DNA of 64,000 nucleotides, from contig JADWOT020001850.1 of NCBI GenBank assembly GCA_036345935.2, positions 1 through 64,000 on the forward strand, in the 5' to 3' direction. How positions within the stretch are numbered: position 1 is the stretch's first letter; every line of letters starts with the position of its first letter. Source of the stretch: Taenia hydatigena. Taxonomy: Eukaryota; Platyhelminthes; Cestoda; Cyclophyllidea; Taeniidae. A program made the translations under genes and the position numbers. This document shows, piece after piece, positions 49,228 to 59,896 of this stretch. A model generated the notes under the pieces. That model saw nothing but the letters and a program-made list of their open reading frames with translations. It did no database searches and was not told where the DNA came from.

Positions 49228-49905
49228 TTCTTATTTTATAAATAACTTGAATTCACAATCCGCGCACGCGTACATAAATGTGCTGTCGCTTGATGTTAGC
49301 CTATGGGTTGTAAGTTCTTGAACTACTAACCAAATTGTGCATTCGCCCGCAAGCTATGGAACCACATGCTATTGAATATGGTGCATTTTTGAAGGCACCA
49401 TAAAGGTAAAGAGGTAAAATGTGAGTAAGGGTAGGCAGCAGACATAATAATAAAGAAAGAAGTCAGCCGTACCAAGCTTATTTGACTGTGGTGTGATATC
49501 ACGCAAGGCGTTTTGGTGTAATGCATCGAGACATAAACAATTAAAAGTAGCTGATTCATCTCTTGCGCATTTCGACAGCTTTTACACTAAAAAACTTTTG
49601 CTGCTCTTGTCAGTTTTGCTAATTTGGAAAATGTTCTCATCAAGTAAATAATTTTTTCGCTGGTGCTGATCGTTGTAAAGAAAGGAAGTTAACTTACCGG
49701 TCGCAAATGCAACGTCTTCATGCGTAATGAAAGCTATCAACAGCATGAAACAGAGTTAAAAGGGCACTCTCTTATCGGAAATAGCTTGCATTTACAATCC
49801 GTGCGTCTGTACTTCCAAATGTGCTGCAATTGATGATAGCCAATGAGCCGTAAGTTCTTGAACTGCTAATCAAATTGTGCATGGAAACACATGTTATTGA
49901 ATTGC
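48870..49905 (-). repeat. Tandem duplication, about 540-base unit
   Basis: Two direct copies (about 48870-49370 and 49410-49905), each carrying the leader exon and its downstream intron sequence. Both contain a shared CTACTAACCAAATTGTGC-type flank. Only one unit exists in the right arm, so the event happened, or was lost, after the arms separated. Confidence 0.75.
49698..49767 (-). pseudogene. Extra leader-exon copy of the antigen-like gene
   Basis: Second copy of the signal-peptide exon inside the tandem duplication. The donor GTAAGT is kept, but the start position is GTG and the fourth codon is TAA, so no leader can be made. No separate exon 2 or 3 accompanies it. Confidence 0.65.
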
Positions 49906-50483
49906 TTGAGCGATTGCGTTAAGGACACTGGCAAGTGCGCCTATTGTTACAAATCACCTTACACATTCAATTTGTAGAGGCTTTCGTTTTTATGTTAAGT
50001 TGTGGCATTGTGACTAGTCAATGTACACAATCTTACGCGAAATTTCACGCAGACATTATGACCAAGGCAGTAGAGGGGGCTACGGTGGCTAAATCAGCAA
50101 ATGCATTTTTACCAACTGTAATAAATGCAGAATTCGACGGCAAACTTTCGACATGGTCATTGGGGATTGGTGACAGATCCTCTCGGCAGGAAACTCTTTC
50201 GAGTCTACTCGATACAGAACACGCTGTTCAAGGCATTGCTGACTCCTGCACATTAGCTAACTCATAGGAGTGTATAACAAGGCAGTTAAGGCCATCACAT
50301 TACTTGTGTATGTTCCACCGCCTGTGACTAATTTAATAGCAGTAGGTGATAAGAATGATCCCGCAAAATTTTAACGATACTGAAAACCACGCACTGATGT
50401 CTTTGATCAAACTAGTTAAGTGGAGTGTTCTCCTTGCCAGATGAGTATTATCAAAGTAGAGCGCCAGACAGATTTATCGTGAT

Positions 50484-50708
50484 TTGTTTCGATTTGACAA
50501 ATTCATCTACTTTGTAATGATGCGGGTGCATCGGGAAACACTGTGCAATAAAGACAAAGAAATTTGCTCCAAGACTATATGGAAACACCAACTAATTATC
50601 AAAAATGCACTACAATTACGTTTAATAGGCGAACGTGTATGCGAATACAATTTAAATGACTTCGTGCTAATTGTTGAGGCTGATGCTATTCGATCTTCAA
50701 GTGGTTAG
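50484..50708 (+). other. Open frame identical in both arms, status unclear
   Basis: A 74-codon frame (DKFIYFVMMRVHRETLCNK...) with an identical translation in the right arm at 56492-56268. It starts at TTG; the first ATG is eleven codons in. No splice or poly(A) evidence. Identity here is expected from the general closeness of the inner arms, so it does not prove coding. Two other frames shared by the arms (49935-50267 plus; 51371-51589 minus) are in the same category. Confidence 0.2.
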
Positions 50709-52104
50709 ATGAGGCGGGAAAATGCACAGGCTTACTTGAACTATCTCCCTTCACCCAAGATGTTCCGCACGATAGTGAATTTGGCCTGCTTTGCTCCTTC
50801 CACCTCCTCCATCCCAGAGGAAGTCGTGGAGAGAAAGGGTGACAAAGTCAACTTGTGGCTGCTCATGGAGTAATAAGAAGTAGCTTTTCTTGTAATTATA
50901 ACGCCTACTGACTTATGATTTGCGCGGAACCATCCTTAATGCGTGAAAGCAATTGTGTCAGATGACCCATCCTCAATAAAAATTTTACTCGCTTAATAGA
51001 ATCCAGTGGCGATCTGCCCAACACATTTCTTTTCATTGCTAAGTACTTAAAACATCACACCATGTTTGGCTGGTTTCGACTCAGGGTTCTCCAGTAACAA
51101 TCAATAACTGCTTTGTTTTGGCTTAAATTCAAGACAATTTCAAAGTCCAGATGAAGTAGACGCCATTTTTCGTGTAAAGCATGTTGAACAGATGGATGGA
51201 TAACCATCTTAACACCTGTTTAAGAATATAACCTTTCAAAGGTATCAGAGATATCAGGAACCCACTAATTCCACGTGCTTGTTTTAATAAGGTATGTTCT
51301 TTGATTTATTTTCGAGCCACTGGTAAATGCCATCAACGAATGCGATTATAGGGGTTAGCAAAGGAAGGTGTTAGTCATGGTCATTACTAGCAGAATCGGT
51401 AATGGTAGAGGGGAAATCACTTAGAAACTTATTAGTATTATCAATTTCAATATCTGCTAATTGATTGCAGCAAGCTATATTACATTTGTACCTCCAAATT
51501 TTGGATTGGTAGTGGCATGTATGCATTAAATAGAGACACCAATCCATCCGCTCACAAAATCCTTCCTTGAAGTGCACTGCCAGCCACAAGCGACAGCAAA
51601 TTATTGGGCCGCAATTTCAAACAATCATCGTTATTAACTATAACAGGTCATTGACAGAGTCACGACTGCATTGCAGCACAATTGCAAGCACTTACGGCTG
51701 GTTAGAAAATCATGCCTAAAGCAATCAGGAATCAGTAAACGCACTCAAATTTCTAAGCTAAATATCCCGGCATAGCCTCCTTTGCATTTTGTTCGGCCGC
51801 AGGATTTTCAACGCTACTTACAGCACTTCAAAGCTAAACAGTAAGTGTAATGCATGTTTTAGTTTTCGCAATTCATTCTGGCAGAGCACCTATGACGCTT
51901 TTAACACTAGAACAGAAAAGTTCCGAAGTCTAGCATACAAAAGTTTAAAATGAATAAGTGCAAAATAATCGAGGCCCTAAAACAATCGAGTGCAATAATA
52001 CGAGAAAAAATCACCTTGATTGAACTTGCTAATGCGTTTTGCATACCAAACAAGAAAGTGCCAAAAGAAAGCTCAGTGTAAGCTGAAGCAAAGATGTCTA
52101 ATCA

Positions 52105-52110
52105 TTTATT
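52105..52110 (-). terminator. Poly(A) signal of left Trp-rich gene
   Basis: AATAAA on the minus strand, about 170 bases beyond the stop codon at 52278. Mirrored at 54901-54906. Confidence 0.55.
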
Positions 52111-52277
52111 AAGTAATTTTAAGTGATAAACAGGAATAATAGCATTGGTTGAGCGTTCAGAGCAAGAGAGAAGTAGAGGAGGGCATACACACCACCGACT
52201 ACCACCTTCACCTCCATGGCATATGGAGGTGTCTTCACGAGCGTCGGTGTGGGCACAACCTCGGTGGTGGTTGATGT

Positions 52278-52487
52278 TTACCACCAGTGCTGCGACCATC
52301 CCCACGGTTGCTCACACGGCGACCACCATTGCGGCTTCTTCTCCCAGGACCACTCACACGGCGACCAATAGTGCGGCTTCTGCGCAGACCACAATGCCCA
52401 CTTCTGCCCATATTGTGAACCCTTCTCAAACTCTCCCCACGGTGCCCACTTCCACGGATACGAGCATGGCCAACCTCCCCACACCAT
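52278..52487 (-). CDS. Trp-rich 69-residue protein, left copy
   Basis: A complete intronless gene: ATG at 52487, 69 codons, TAA. Sixteen of 69 residues are Trp (23%), with three Cys (8, 44, 59). A short internal repeat contains YWSPCEW and WWSPCEQ, each followed by aromatic and Gly/Gln residues, and the chain ends HWW. No signal peptide or membrane helix. A TATATAA box sits about 53 bases upstream of the ATG and AATAAA follows the stop. The right-arm copy encodes the same protein; their only base difference in the coding part (GGG/GGA) is silent here but changes an amino acid in each overlapping frame. That supports this frame as the coding one. The function is unknown; structural roles (for example egg or embryophore material) or peptide-like activity are guesses. 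I know of no described family like it. Confidence 0.65.
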   Translation of the reverse strand: MVWGGWPCSYPWKWAPWGEFEKGSQYGQKWALWSAQKPHYWSPCEWSWEKKPQWWSPCEQPWGWSQHWW

Positions 52488-52539
52488 TTCTGCGTCTCTG
52501 CTTTCCTTGATACTGACTTGCGAGTTGAGGGGTGCCTGC

Positions 52540-52546
52540 TTATATA
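52540..52546 (-). promoter_or_regulatory. TATA box of left Trp-rich gene
   Basis: TATATAA on the minus strand in the context CTGGTATATAAGCAGG, about 53 bases before the ATG. A start site near TCAGTATC, 25-30 bases downstream, would leave a 5' UTR of about 28 bases. The same arrangement is present in the right arm. Confidence 0.65.
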
Positions 52547-52765
52547 CCAGTCGCCTTGTCTCTAATTGTCTCGTGTGACCCTCGTGCTCACTGTACTTTT
52601 AGCTCTACACTCGTACTTGCCGATCACCATCGATGCTCTCGTGATGCCAACTCTCTCGGCTGATATTTTAGGTGATGTCTAGACTGCGAGTTGCATGTGA
52701 CTTCTCGACATAGAAATTTAGCAATGTAGTATGAGCGCTTATGGTCTTGCCAATGTAGAGGTCGT

Positions 52766-54245
52766 ATCAAACCGCCAGACGCGCCTCATTTATGTTCCGG
52801 TGATAATTATGTTGAAAGGAATCATTCCATTAGCATCAAATGCTTATTTGGCTGCAAGTGACTTGTCTTACCATCAATTGTGCAGAGGTTGGCCTTCATG
52901 ACACCAACCCAATATGTTCGATTATAAGAACAGTGGTATCGGGTGTCGTTTCGGCCTAATTATGCCCTCGTAGCACACGAGACCTCTTTGATGCGAGTCA
53001 TACACTGGAGCATTCCTTAACTCAATATTGACCTCTTACTTGCTTGAAATCTTACAAGGTTTAAGATGCAAATGCTTGGTGCATTAATTCTTTAACATTG
53101 TTGCAACTCGCACACACAGTACAAATAAAATTAATTGCAGAGCCATCCGGTACGTGGAGGGTAACATTTTCAGACTGATAAACAAGCAAATTTGGATATT
53201 TGCTTGTTTAAGGGGAATTATATTCCTTTCTCAACCCCGGCCCAAATCTACTGAAGTAATGCAATAGATATAATAAACCGATTATAAAAATTTACGGCGG
53301 TCACGGCTATGACCATTGCAATTTTGATTCTCAGCGCATTAACCATCTTATCTCGCAGCGGAACTTCACTGAGCAAACTACTTCCAATAATCCATTAGTC
53401 TGCAGTGGTACGAGACAAAGTGCCGATCGTCCTTATCATTCTAACATACGTACGTAAGGCCTCTGACAGGGGCTGCGATGAAGCGCTAATTGTTTAGGGC
53501 AGAGCCGTTTGACACGAATCGAGTTAGCTTTAATTGCACTTAAGACTGCACGTAGGTATGTGTGCAGACTGGGGAATGCATAAATATCAACTGGTTGATT
53601 AAGCTCTGAAATCGCTTGCAGAAAACATTGTTAAACGGTCACCAAATGATTGATTAACTAATGAATTTTGTGAAAAAGTAGAAGCTACGATCACTTTTTT
53701 TAGTATGCAGTTGATTGTCAATCTTTATGTGTCATCACCTTGGATTATTTCAGTGCGCATAACTCCAATTGGGTGATAAGCCAAGTATATATGTTTATAT
53801 TTAGCATAATATCATTAAAGACTTTGCTTCAGATCGCACCTCATCACTTGGTTCTACTACAGCTAAAATAAATACTGCCCAATAATTTTATCCGCCTCAC
53901 AAATAAACCGAGATATTGACTGTAAAGTTAAGATCTCGCGGAAGTCATAATTTTGGAGCTAATTTCTGCCGGTGAGCGTTATGTCCTTAGCGATCGACTT
54001 AGGCGTGCAATGGAAGAGGCTACATGGGCATTGTTGGAGAATATAGAATTTGATTTCAAGTGGAAGACAAATAACTCCTCGATGTAAACGCACACCTAAA
54101 CACAATGCGCTGCTGTGCTACACCAACCACATAACTTGTCATCGTGGTTCTGCACGTGCGTCAAACCATAAAATAACGGCATGATAAGCACCACAGATTA
54201 ATCAGGTCAGGGGATTCAGAGCGGTTTGATTCCAGTCTGTGCTCT
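52766..54245. other. Spacer of palindrome 2
   Basis: About 1.5 kb of AT-rich sequence between the arms. It holds the inverted repeat at 53179-53210. The two Trp-rich genes are transcribed outward from it, so it may contain shared upstream control sequence. No gene recognised. Confidence 0.5.
53179..53210. repeat. Stem-loop, 13-base arms
   Basis: TAAACAAGCAAAT, a six-base loop TTGGAT, then ATTTGCTTGTTTA: a perfect 13-base stem within the palindrome spacer. It could form a small hairpin in single strands. Confidence 0.8.
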
Positions 54246-54464
54246 ATGACCTCTACATTGGCAAGACCATAAGCGTTCATACTACATTGCTAAATTTCTA
54301 TGTCGAGAAGTCACATGCAATTCGCAGTCTAGACATCACCTAAAATATCAGTTGAGAGAGTTGGCATCACGAGAGCATCGATGGTGATCGGCAAGTACGA
54401 GTGTAGAGCTAAAAGTACAGTGAGCACGAGGGTCACACGAGACAATTAGAGACAAGGCGACTGG

Positions 54465-54471
54465 TATATAA
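54465..54471 (+). promoter_or_regulatory. TATA box of right Trp-rich gene
   Basis: TATATAA, 53 bases before the ATG at 54524, with an initiator-like TCAGTA around 54495. Identical to the mirror element in the left arm. Confidence 0.65.
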
Positions 54472-54523
54472 GCAGGCACCCCTCAACTCGCAAGTCAGTA
54501 TCAAGGAAAGCAGAGACGCAGAA

Positions 54524-54733
54524 ATGGTGTGGGGAGGTTGGCCATGCTCGTATCCGTGGAAGTGGGCACCGTGGGGAGAGTTTGAGAAGGGTTCACAATA
54601 TGGACAGAAGTGGGCATTGTGGTCTGCGCAGAAGCCGCACTATTGGTCGCCGTGTGAGTGGTCCTGGGAGAAGAAGCCGCAATGGTGGTCGCCGTGTGAG
54701 CAACCGTGGGGATGGTCGCAGCACTGGTGGTAA
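54524..54733 (+). CDS. Trp-rich 69-residue protein, right copy
   Basis: Mirror copy of 52278-52487 with the same protein sequence and flanking TATA box and AATAAA. ATG at 54524, TAA at 54731-54733. Trp residues fall at positions 3, 6, 12, 14, 17, 30, 33, 41, 46, 48, 54, 55, 62, 64, 68 and 69. The composition otherwise favours Pro, Ser, Gln, Lys and Gly, giving a basic, aromatic peptide that would be insoluble or cross-linking-prone rather than a folded enzyme (inference). Two identical outward-facing genes around a short spacer could double the dose of the product. Confidence 0.65.
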   Translation: MVWGGWPCSYPWKWAPWGEFEKGSQYGQKWALWSAQKPHYWSPCEWSWEKKPQWWSPCEQPWGWSQHWW

Positions 54734-54900
54734 ACATCAACCACCACCGAGGTTGTGCCCACACCGACGCTCGTGAAGACACCTCCATATGCCATGGAGG
54801 TGAAGGTGGTAGTCGGTGGTGTGTATGCCCTCCTCTACTTCTCTCTTGCTCTGAACGCTCAACCAATGCTATTATTCCTGTTTATCACTTAAAATTACTT

Positions 54901-54906
54901 AATAAA
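54901..54906 (+). terminator. Poly(A) signal of right Trp-rich gene
   Basis: AATAAA about 167 bases after the stop codon; mirrored in the left arm. Confidence 0.55.
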
Positions 54907-56708
54907 TGATTAGACATCTTTGCTTCAGCTTACACTGAGCTTTCTTTTGGCACTTTCTTGTTTGGTATGCAAAACGCATTAGCAAGTTCAATCAAGGTGA
55001 TTTTTTCTCGTATTATTGCACTCGATTGTTTTAGGGCCTCGATTATTTTGCACTTATTCATTTTAAACTTTTGTATGCTAGACTTCGGAACTTTTCTGTT
55101 CTAGTGTTAAAAGCGTCATAGGTGCTCTGCCAGAATGAATTGCGAAAACTAAAACATGCATTACACTTACTGTTTAGCTTTGAAGTGCTGTAAGTAGCGT
55201 TGAAAATCCTGCGGCCGAACAAAATGCAAAGGAGGCTATGCCGGGATATTTAGCTTAGAAATTTGAGTGCGTTTACTGATTCCTGATTGCTTTAGGCATG
55301 ATTTTCTAACCAGCCGTAAGTGCTTGCAATTGTGCTGCAATGCAGTCGTGACTCTGTCAATGACCTGTTATAGTTAATAACGATGATTGTTTGAAATTGC
55401 GGCCCAATAATTTGCTGTCGCTTGTGGCTGGCAGTGCACTTCAAGGAAGGATTTTGTGAGCGGATGGATTGGTGTCTCTATTTAATGCATACATGCCACT
55501 ACCAACCCAAAATTTGGAGGTACAAATGTAATATAGCTTGCTGCAATCAATTAGCAGATATTGAAATTGATAATACTAATAAGTTTCTAAGTGATTTCCC
55601 CTCTACCATTACCGATTCTGCTAGTAATGACCATGACTAACACCTTCCTTTGCTAACCCCTATAATCGCATTCGTTGATGGCATTTACCAGTGGCTCGAA
55701 AATAAATCAAAGAACATACCTTATTAAAACAAGCACGTGGAATTAGTGGGTTCCTGATATCTCTGATACCTTTGAAAGGTTATATTCTTAAACAGGTGTT
55801 AAGATGGTTATCCATCCATCTGTTCAACATGCTTTACACGAAAAATGGCGTCTACTTCATCTGGACTTTGAAATTGTCTTGAATTTAAGCCAAAACAAAG
55901 CAGTTATTGATTGTTACTGGAGAACCCTGAGTCGAAACCAGCCAAACATGGTGTGATGTTTTAAGTACTTAGCAATGAAAAGAAATGTGTTGGGCAGATC
56001 GCCACTGGATTCTACTGACACAATTGCTTTCACGCATTAAGGATGGTTCCGCGCAAATCATAAGTCAGTAGGCGTTATAATTACAAGAAAAGCTACTTCT
56101 TATTACTCCATGAGCAGCCACAAGTTGACTTTGTCACCCTTTCTCTCCACGACTTCCTCTGGGATGGAGGAGGTGGAAGGAGCAAAGCAGGCCAAATTCA
56201 CTATCGTGCGGAACATCTTGGGTGAAGGGAGATAGTTCAAGTAAGCCTGTGCATTTTCCCGCCTCATCTAACCACTTGAAGATCGAATAGCATCAGCCTC
56301 AACAATTAGCACGAAGTCATTTAAATTGTATTCGCATACACGTTCGCCTATTAAACGTAATTGTAGTGCATTTTTGATAATTAGTTGGTGTTTCCATATA
56401 GTCTTGGAGCAAATTTCTTTGTCTTTATTGCACAGTGTTTCCCGATGCACCCGCATCATTACAAAGTAGATGAATTTGTCAAATCGAAACAAATCACGAT
56501 AAATCTGTCTGGCGCTCTACTTTGATAATACTCATCTGGCAAGGAGAACACTTCACTTAACTAGTTTGATCAAAGACATCAGTGCGTGGTTTTCAGTATC
56601 GTTAAAATTTTGCGGGATCATTCTTATCACCTCTTGCTATTAAATTAGTCACAGGCGGTGGAACATACACAAGTAATGTGATGGTCTTAACTGCCTTGTT
56701 ATACACTC

Positions 56709-57041
56709 CTAGGAGTTAGCTAATGTGCAGGAGTCAGCAATGCCTTGAACAGCGTGTTCCGTATCGAGTAGACTCGAAAGAGTTTCCTGCCGAGATGATC
56801 CGTTACCAATCCCGAATGACCATGTCAAAGGTTTGCCGTCGAATTCTGCATTCATTACAGCTGGTGAATATGCATTTGCTGATTCAGCCACCGTAGCCCC
56901 CTCTACTGCCTTGGTCATAATGTCTGCGTGAAATTTTGCGTAAGATTGTGTGCATTGACTAGTCACAATGCCACAACTTAACATAAAAACGAAAGCCTCT
57001 ACAAATTGAATGTGTAAGGTGATTTGTAACAATAGGCGCAC
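56709..57041 (-). other. Diverged open frame shared by arms
   Basis: A 110-codon frame, partner of 49935-50267. It starts at GTG and has its first ATG about 20 codons in, before LSCGIVTSQCTQ. The arms differ by ten amino-acid changes and about four silent changes, and the replacements cluster in codons 52-83. This is unlike a conserved protein. Probably non-coding, or coding in another frame or strand. Confidence 0.2.
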
Positions 57042-57223
57042 TTGCCAGTGTCCTTAACGCAATCGCTCAAGCAATTCAATAACATGTGTTTCCATAGTTT
57101 GCGCGTGAATGCTTAATTTGGTTAGTAGTTCTAGAACTTGCAGCCCATAGACTAACTGCAATTGACAGCAAATTTAAAAGTACACGTGTGCGGATTGTGA
57201 ATGTAAAATTTTTTGATAAGAGA

Positions 57224-59086
57224 ATGCTCTTTCAACTCTGCCTCATTTTGCTGGCAGCTTCCACTGCGCATGGAGACGTTGCATTGGCAATTGGTAAGTT
57301 GTCTTCTTTTTTTACACTGTTCAGTACACGTGAAGAAAGAACTATTCGCCAAACGAGAGAATTTTCCAAAGATAGCAAAAATTTCTCAGCATAGAAACTG
57401 CTAAAGCGCGCAAGAGACGGCCTAGGTGCTTTTGCTCATTTGTACCTCGATACATTGCATCACAACACCTTGCATGATGTCACAGTCAAATCAACTTGGT
57501 GCGGGTGACTTCTTTTCTTGTTATTATGCCTAATGCTCACCTTCCTTTGTACTTTAGCTCTTTATTTCTATAGTGTCTTCAAGCGTTCTTTAATTTTGTG
57601 GTGAATAGGATTTTGTTCATCTTCGTACCCTTTTACATGGAACATGCATCAATTAAACCAGTTTTCGTAAAGGGCGGCGCACTCGATTTTTGTTTAATTT
57701 GGTTGACGAAATGAAAGTGCAGCTTCTATTAATGCATCAAGTAAATTTAGCACAATAAAATCAATTGAATTTAAATAAAAATTAGGGAGACAAAGTGTGC
57801 TGGTGCGTCGTAAAGCATGTTTAATGCCAAGCTTTTGACATAACCGGGTTGATTTTATCAAACCTTATTTATCTCCTTCCTGTCAAACCATGGTTGCAGA
57901 TGATTTCTTCCTGCCCTAACCCTAAAGCCTGTGCTGGTGTAATAACACTAATGATTAGTCGCTTCAAGCTTATATGTTGCAAGCATCCAAACTCCTCTTG
58001 TCCACCATCACAGGCATCAGGAACATTTTTCTTTTGCGCCTTTGATGTTTTGCTGTTTTTCTGTACTACCCCATAAATGTTTTAACAGTTTAGCAATCCT
58101 ATATCACGTACAAATTAGAACTGGCATTAACACGCAGTCGTAATAAATGGATTCGTATAGCTAAACAATTTTATCGTGATGCTTAATCCACCACTAACTA
58201 AACAAAATCGTGCAGGCCTACCCTCTGCTCACAAACCCATAAACATCTTGCGTGCATTTAGCAGCTACAATTCTGTCAATTGCTTTGATGATAAATAATT
58301 TATATCTGCTTCTATTTAACTGGATTCAAGTAGGGCATAATGGAACAGAAGAAGCTTTAAGGTCCTCTAAGCACTAATGCTTTCCCATTTGTGCAGACTC
58401 TAGCGTGTTTGAGAACGTGCATCTTAAAGCAGTCGACTCTTACACAGTGCGCAGGAAGTAGAATCCACCACCTCAACCCCTCGGCGACATTGTTGGCTAA
58501 TTCGTCGGTTGGTATCTTGACAATAGATGGCAGGGCGAAATTTATGTTTTCTCACGCCAAAGCTACAACTTTACAAGTTTGTTGTTAGGTGCACTCACGC
58601 AAAAGGGCCTTTTGTCAAAGCATAAATACACCAGCAACTTTAGTAAGCTACTGAGTGTGACTACATCGCGTTCGAAAGGAGATGAGTCCTTTCTACTCAT
58701 TTTATAAATCAATGATCTACCAGTTAAAAGTGTCTAAAATTGAACAATAGAAATCGTAAATCAAAATAATTCGGTATGCGAATTCGCATCACCCTCTGCC
58801 ATGAAATAGACTACTGAGTTAAGCAGGTGGGTCTAGCAAGGCAGTGCAAATTGCCCCATCATGCAAAGTCGATTGTCAATGCGAAGCAAATTTGTCGTAG
58901 GAATTAGAATATACTTCGATCAAGCAATCTGCAACAACTCCTGCAACTACCACAACTAACCTGTCTTCCTCCTCTGCTTTAGACACTGCAGGCTCATTCG
59001 CTTCCATAACTTTTACGTTGGCATCAATCTTGGGAGTCAGTGTAAGCTATTGTCTGCTTCACGTGCTGCAAATTACGGAGCGTTGA
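57224..59086 (+). pseudogene. Oncosphere-antigen-like (EG95/45W type), right copy
   Basis: Mirror copy of the gene at 47354-49227, with different damage. Exon 1 (57224-57293) has an intact ATG and a good leader (MLFQLCLILLAASTAHG), ending at GTAAGT. Exon 2 (58397-58681) follows CATTTGTGCAG. It carries the same Trp-to-TAG change (58459-58461), a second stop TAA (58498-58500) and a 24-base deletion in the fibronectin III part, and its donor GT is AT. Exon 3 (58992-59086) has a good acceptor (CACTGCAG) and encodes a hydrophobic C-terminus (SFASITFTLASILGVSVS) to TGA. Product expected: none, or a leader plus about 20 residues. The in-frame ATG at 57188 would add 12 N-terminal codons and is less likely the start. 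Confidence 0.7.
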
Positions 59087-59896
59087 GTTTGTCTATCAAG
59101 CCCGCTCTTCATTTTATTCGATGCTCTATCGATTCAGAGGATGGTTGAGCCAGCAATGGTCCAGCTTTGCTTGACAATCCAGGGACGAACCACAGCAACT
59201 CTCATATCATTAAAAAAACAACGCTTGGTAATTCAGTCCATCCTTGTTTGTGAGAGACCAGGTGATTGATTATTAAATTAATTGTTTCTTGTCGTACAAT
59301 GGAAGGATTGCCTTTGAATTCAGAAGACCTCTTCTGTTTAAAAACCCAAGAGTTTTTACCTGCATGGATGCCTATAAGAACGCATTAGGAATCGCCCCGA
59401 TGATTTTGTTTATTCCTCCTTCTCTGGTTATTCCCTTAGCTACTAATTAAGTACAATCGCAATCACTCCAATTGCAGTACTAAATGGTCGGCTGGCATTC
59501 GAAAAGCGCTTAGAATCAAACCTACACCTGACATGCGTCTCGGCTCAGTATTTTGCTGGTGAACGGTTTATCAGTTGGGCCATTCTCCCTAGTGCCTGGA
59601 TCCACCAACTGATTGCTCCGGTGAGAATCCAACAGGAATTAGGGCGCTTTCTTTATAAAACCCAGATTGTGACGTGTGCCTTAAGTTAGATTAACAAAAT
59701 GTGGCAGTAATCTTTAAATCTTCATAAAACATTGTGTCTAATTACTTTTAATAGCCTATAAAACTTATTGTTGGCCTTTTTGCTATGCAGATTAGTAGCT
59801 TCTACCTTATAATACAGTCCTTATTGTACCATAAAACAGCAGTCAAAACCTGAAAAAAATAGAGAAAAGTGTGGGCATTGGATGCGGTGTTCGTTT

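Larger units (their letters stand above)
46545..52765 (+). repeat. Palindrome 2, left arm
   Basis: About 6.2 kb, present as reverse complement at 54246-59896. By eye the inner part (about 50270-52765) is nearly identical to its partner. The outer part (46545-50270) is visibly more diverged, with indels. The left arm is longer mainly because of a 540-base tandem duplication at 48870-49905. Similarity ends at the sequence around GTAGAGGTC on the inner side and around GGCATTGGATG on the outer side. Confidence 0.9.
54246..59896 (-). repeat. Palindrome 2, right arm
   Basis: Reverse complement of 46545-52765. Compared with the left arm it lacks the extra 540-base unit and a 35-base segment (left 50962-50996). 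It has diverged mostly in its outer half. Confidence 0.9.

Noticed and set aside
52235..52429. Arg/Gly-rich frame resembling an RNA-binding tail
   Set aside because: Out-of-frame reading of the Trp-rich gene (TGG repeats read as GGN/NGG).
52145..52510. 121-codon frame antisense to the Trp-rich gene, present in both arms
   Set aside because: It lacks an ATG start, is a low-complexity Thr/Ser/Pro shadow of the Trp-rich gene, and the single base difference between arms changes its protein but not the Trp-rich one.
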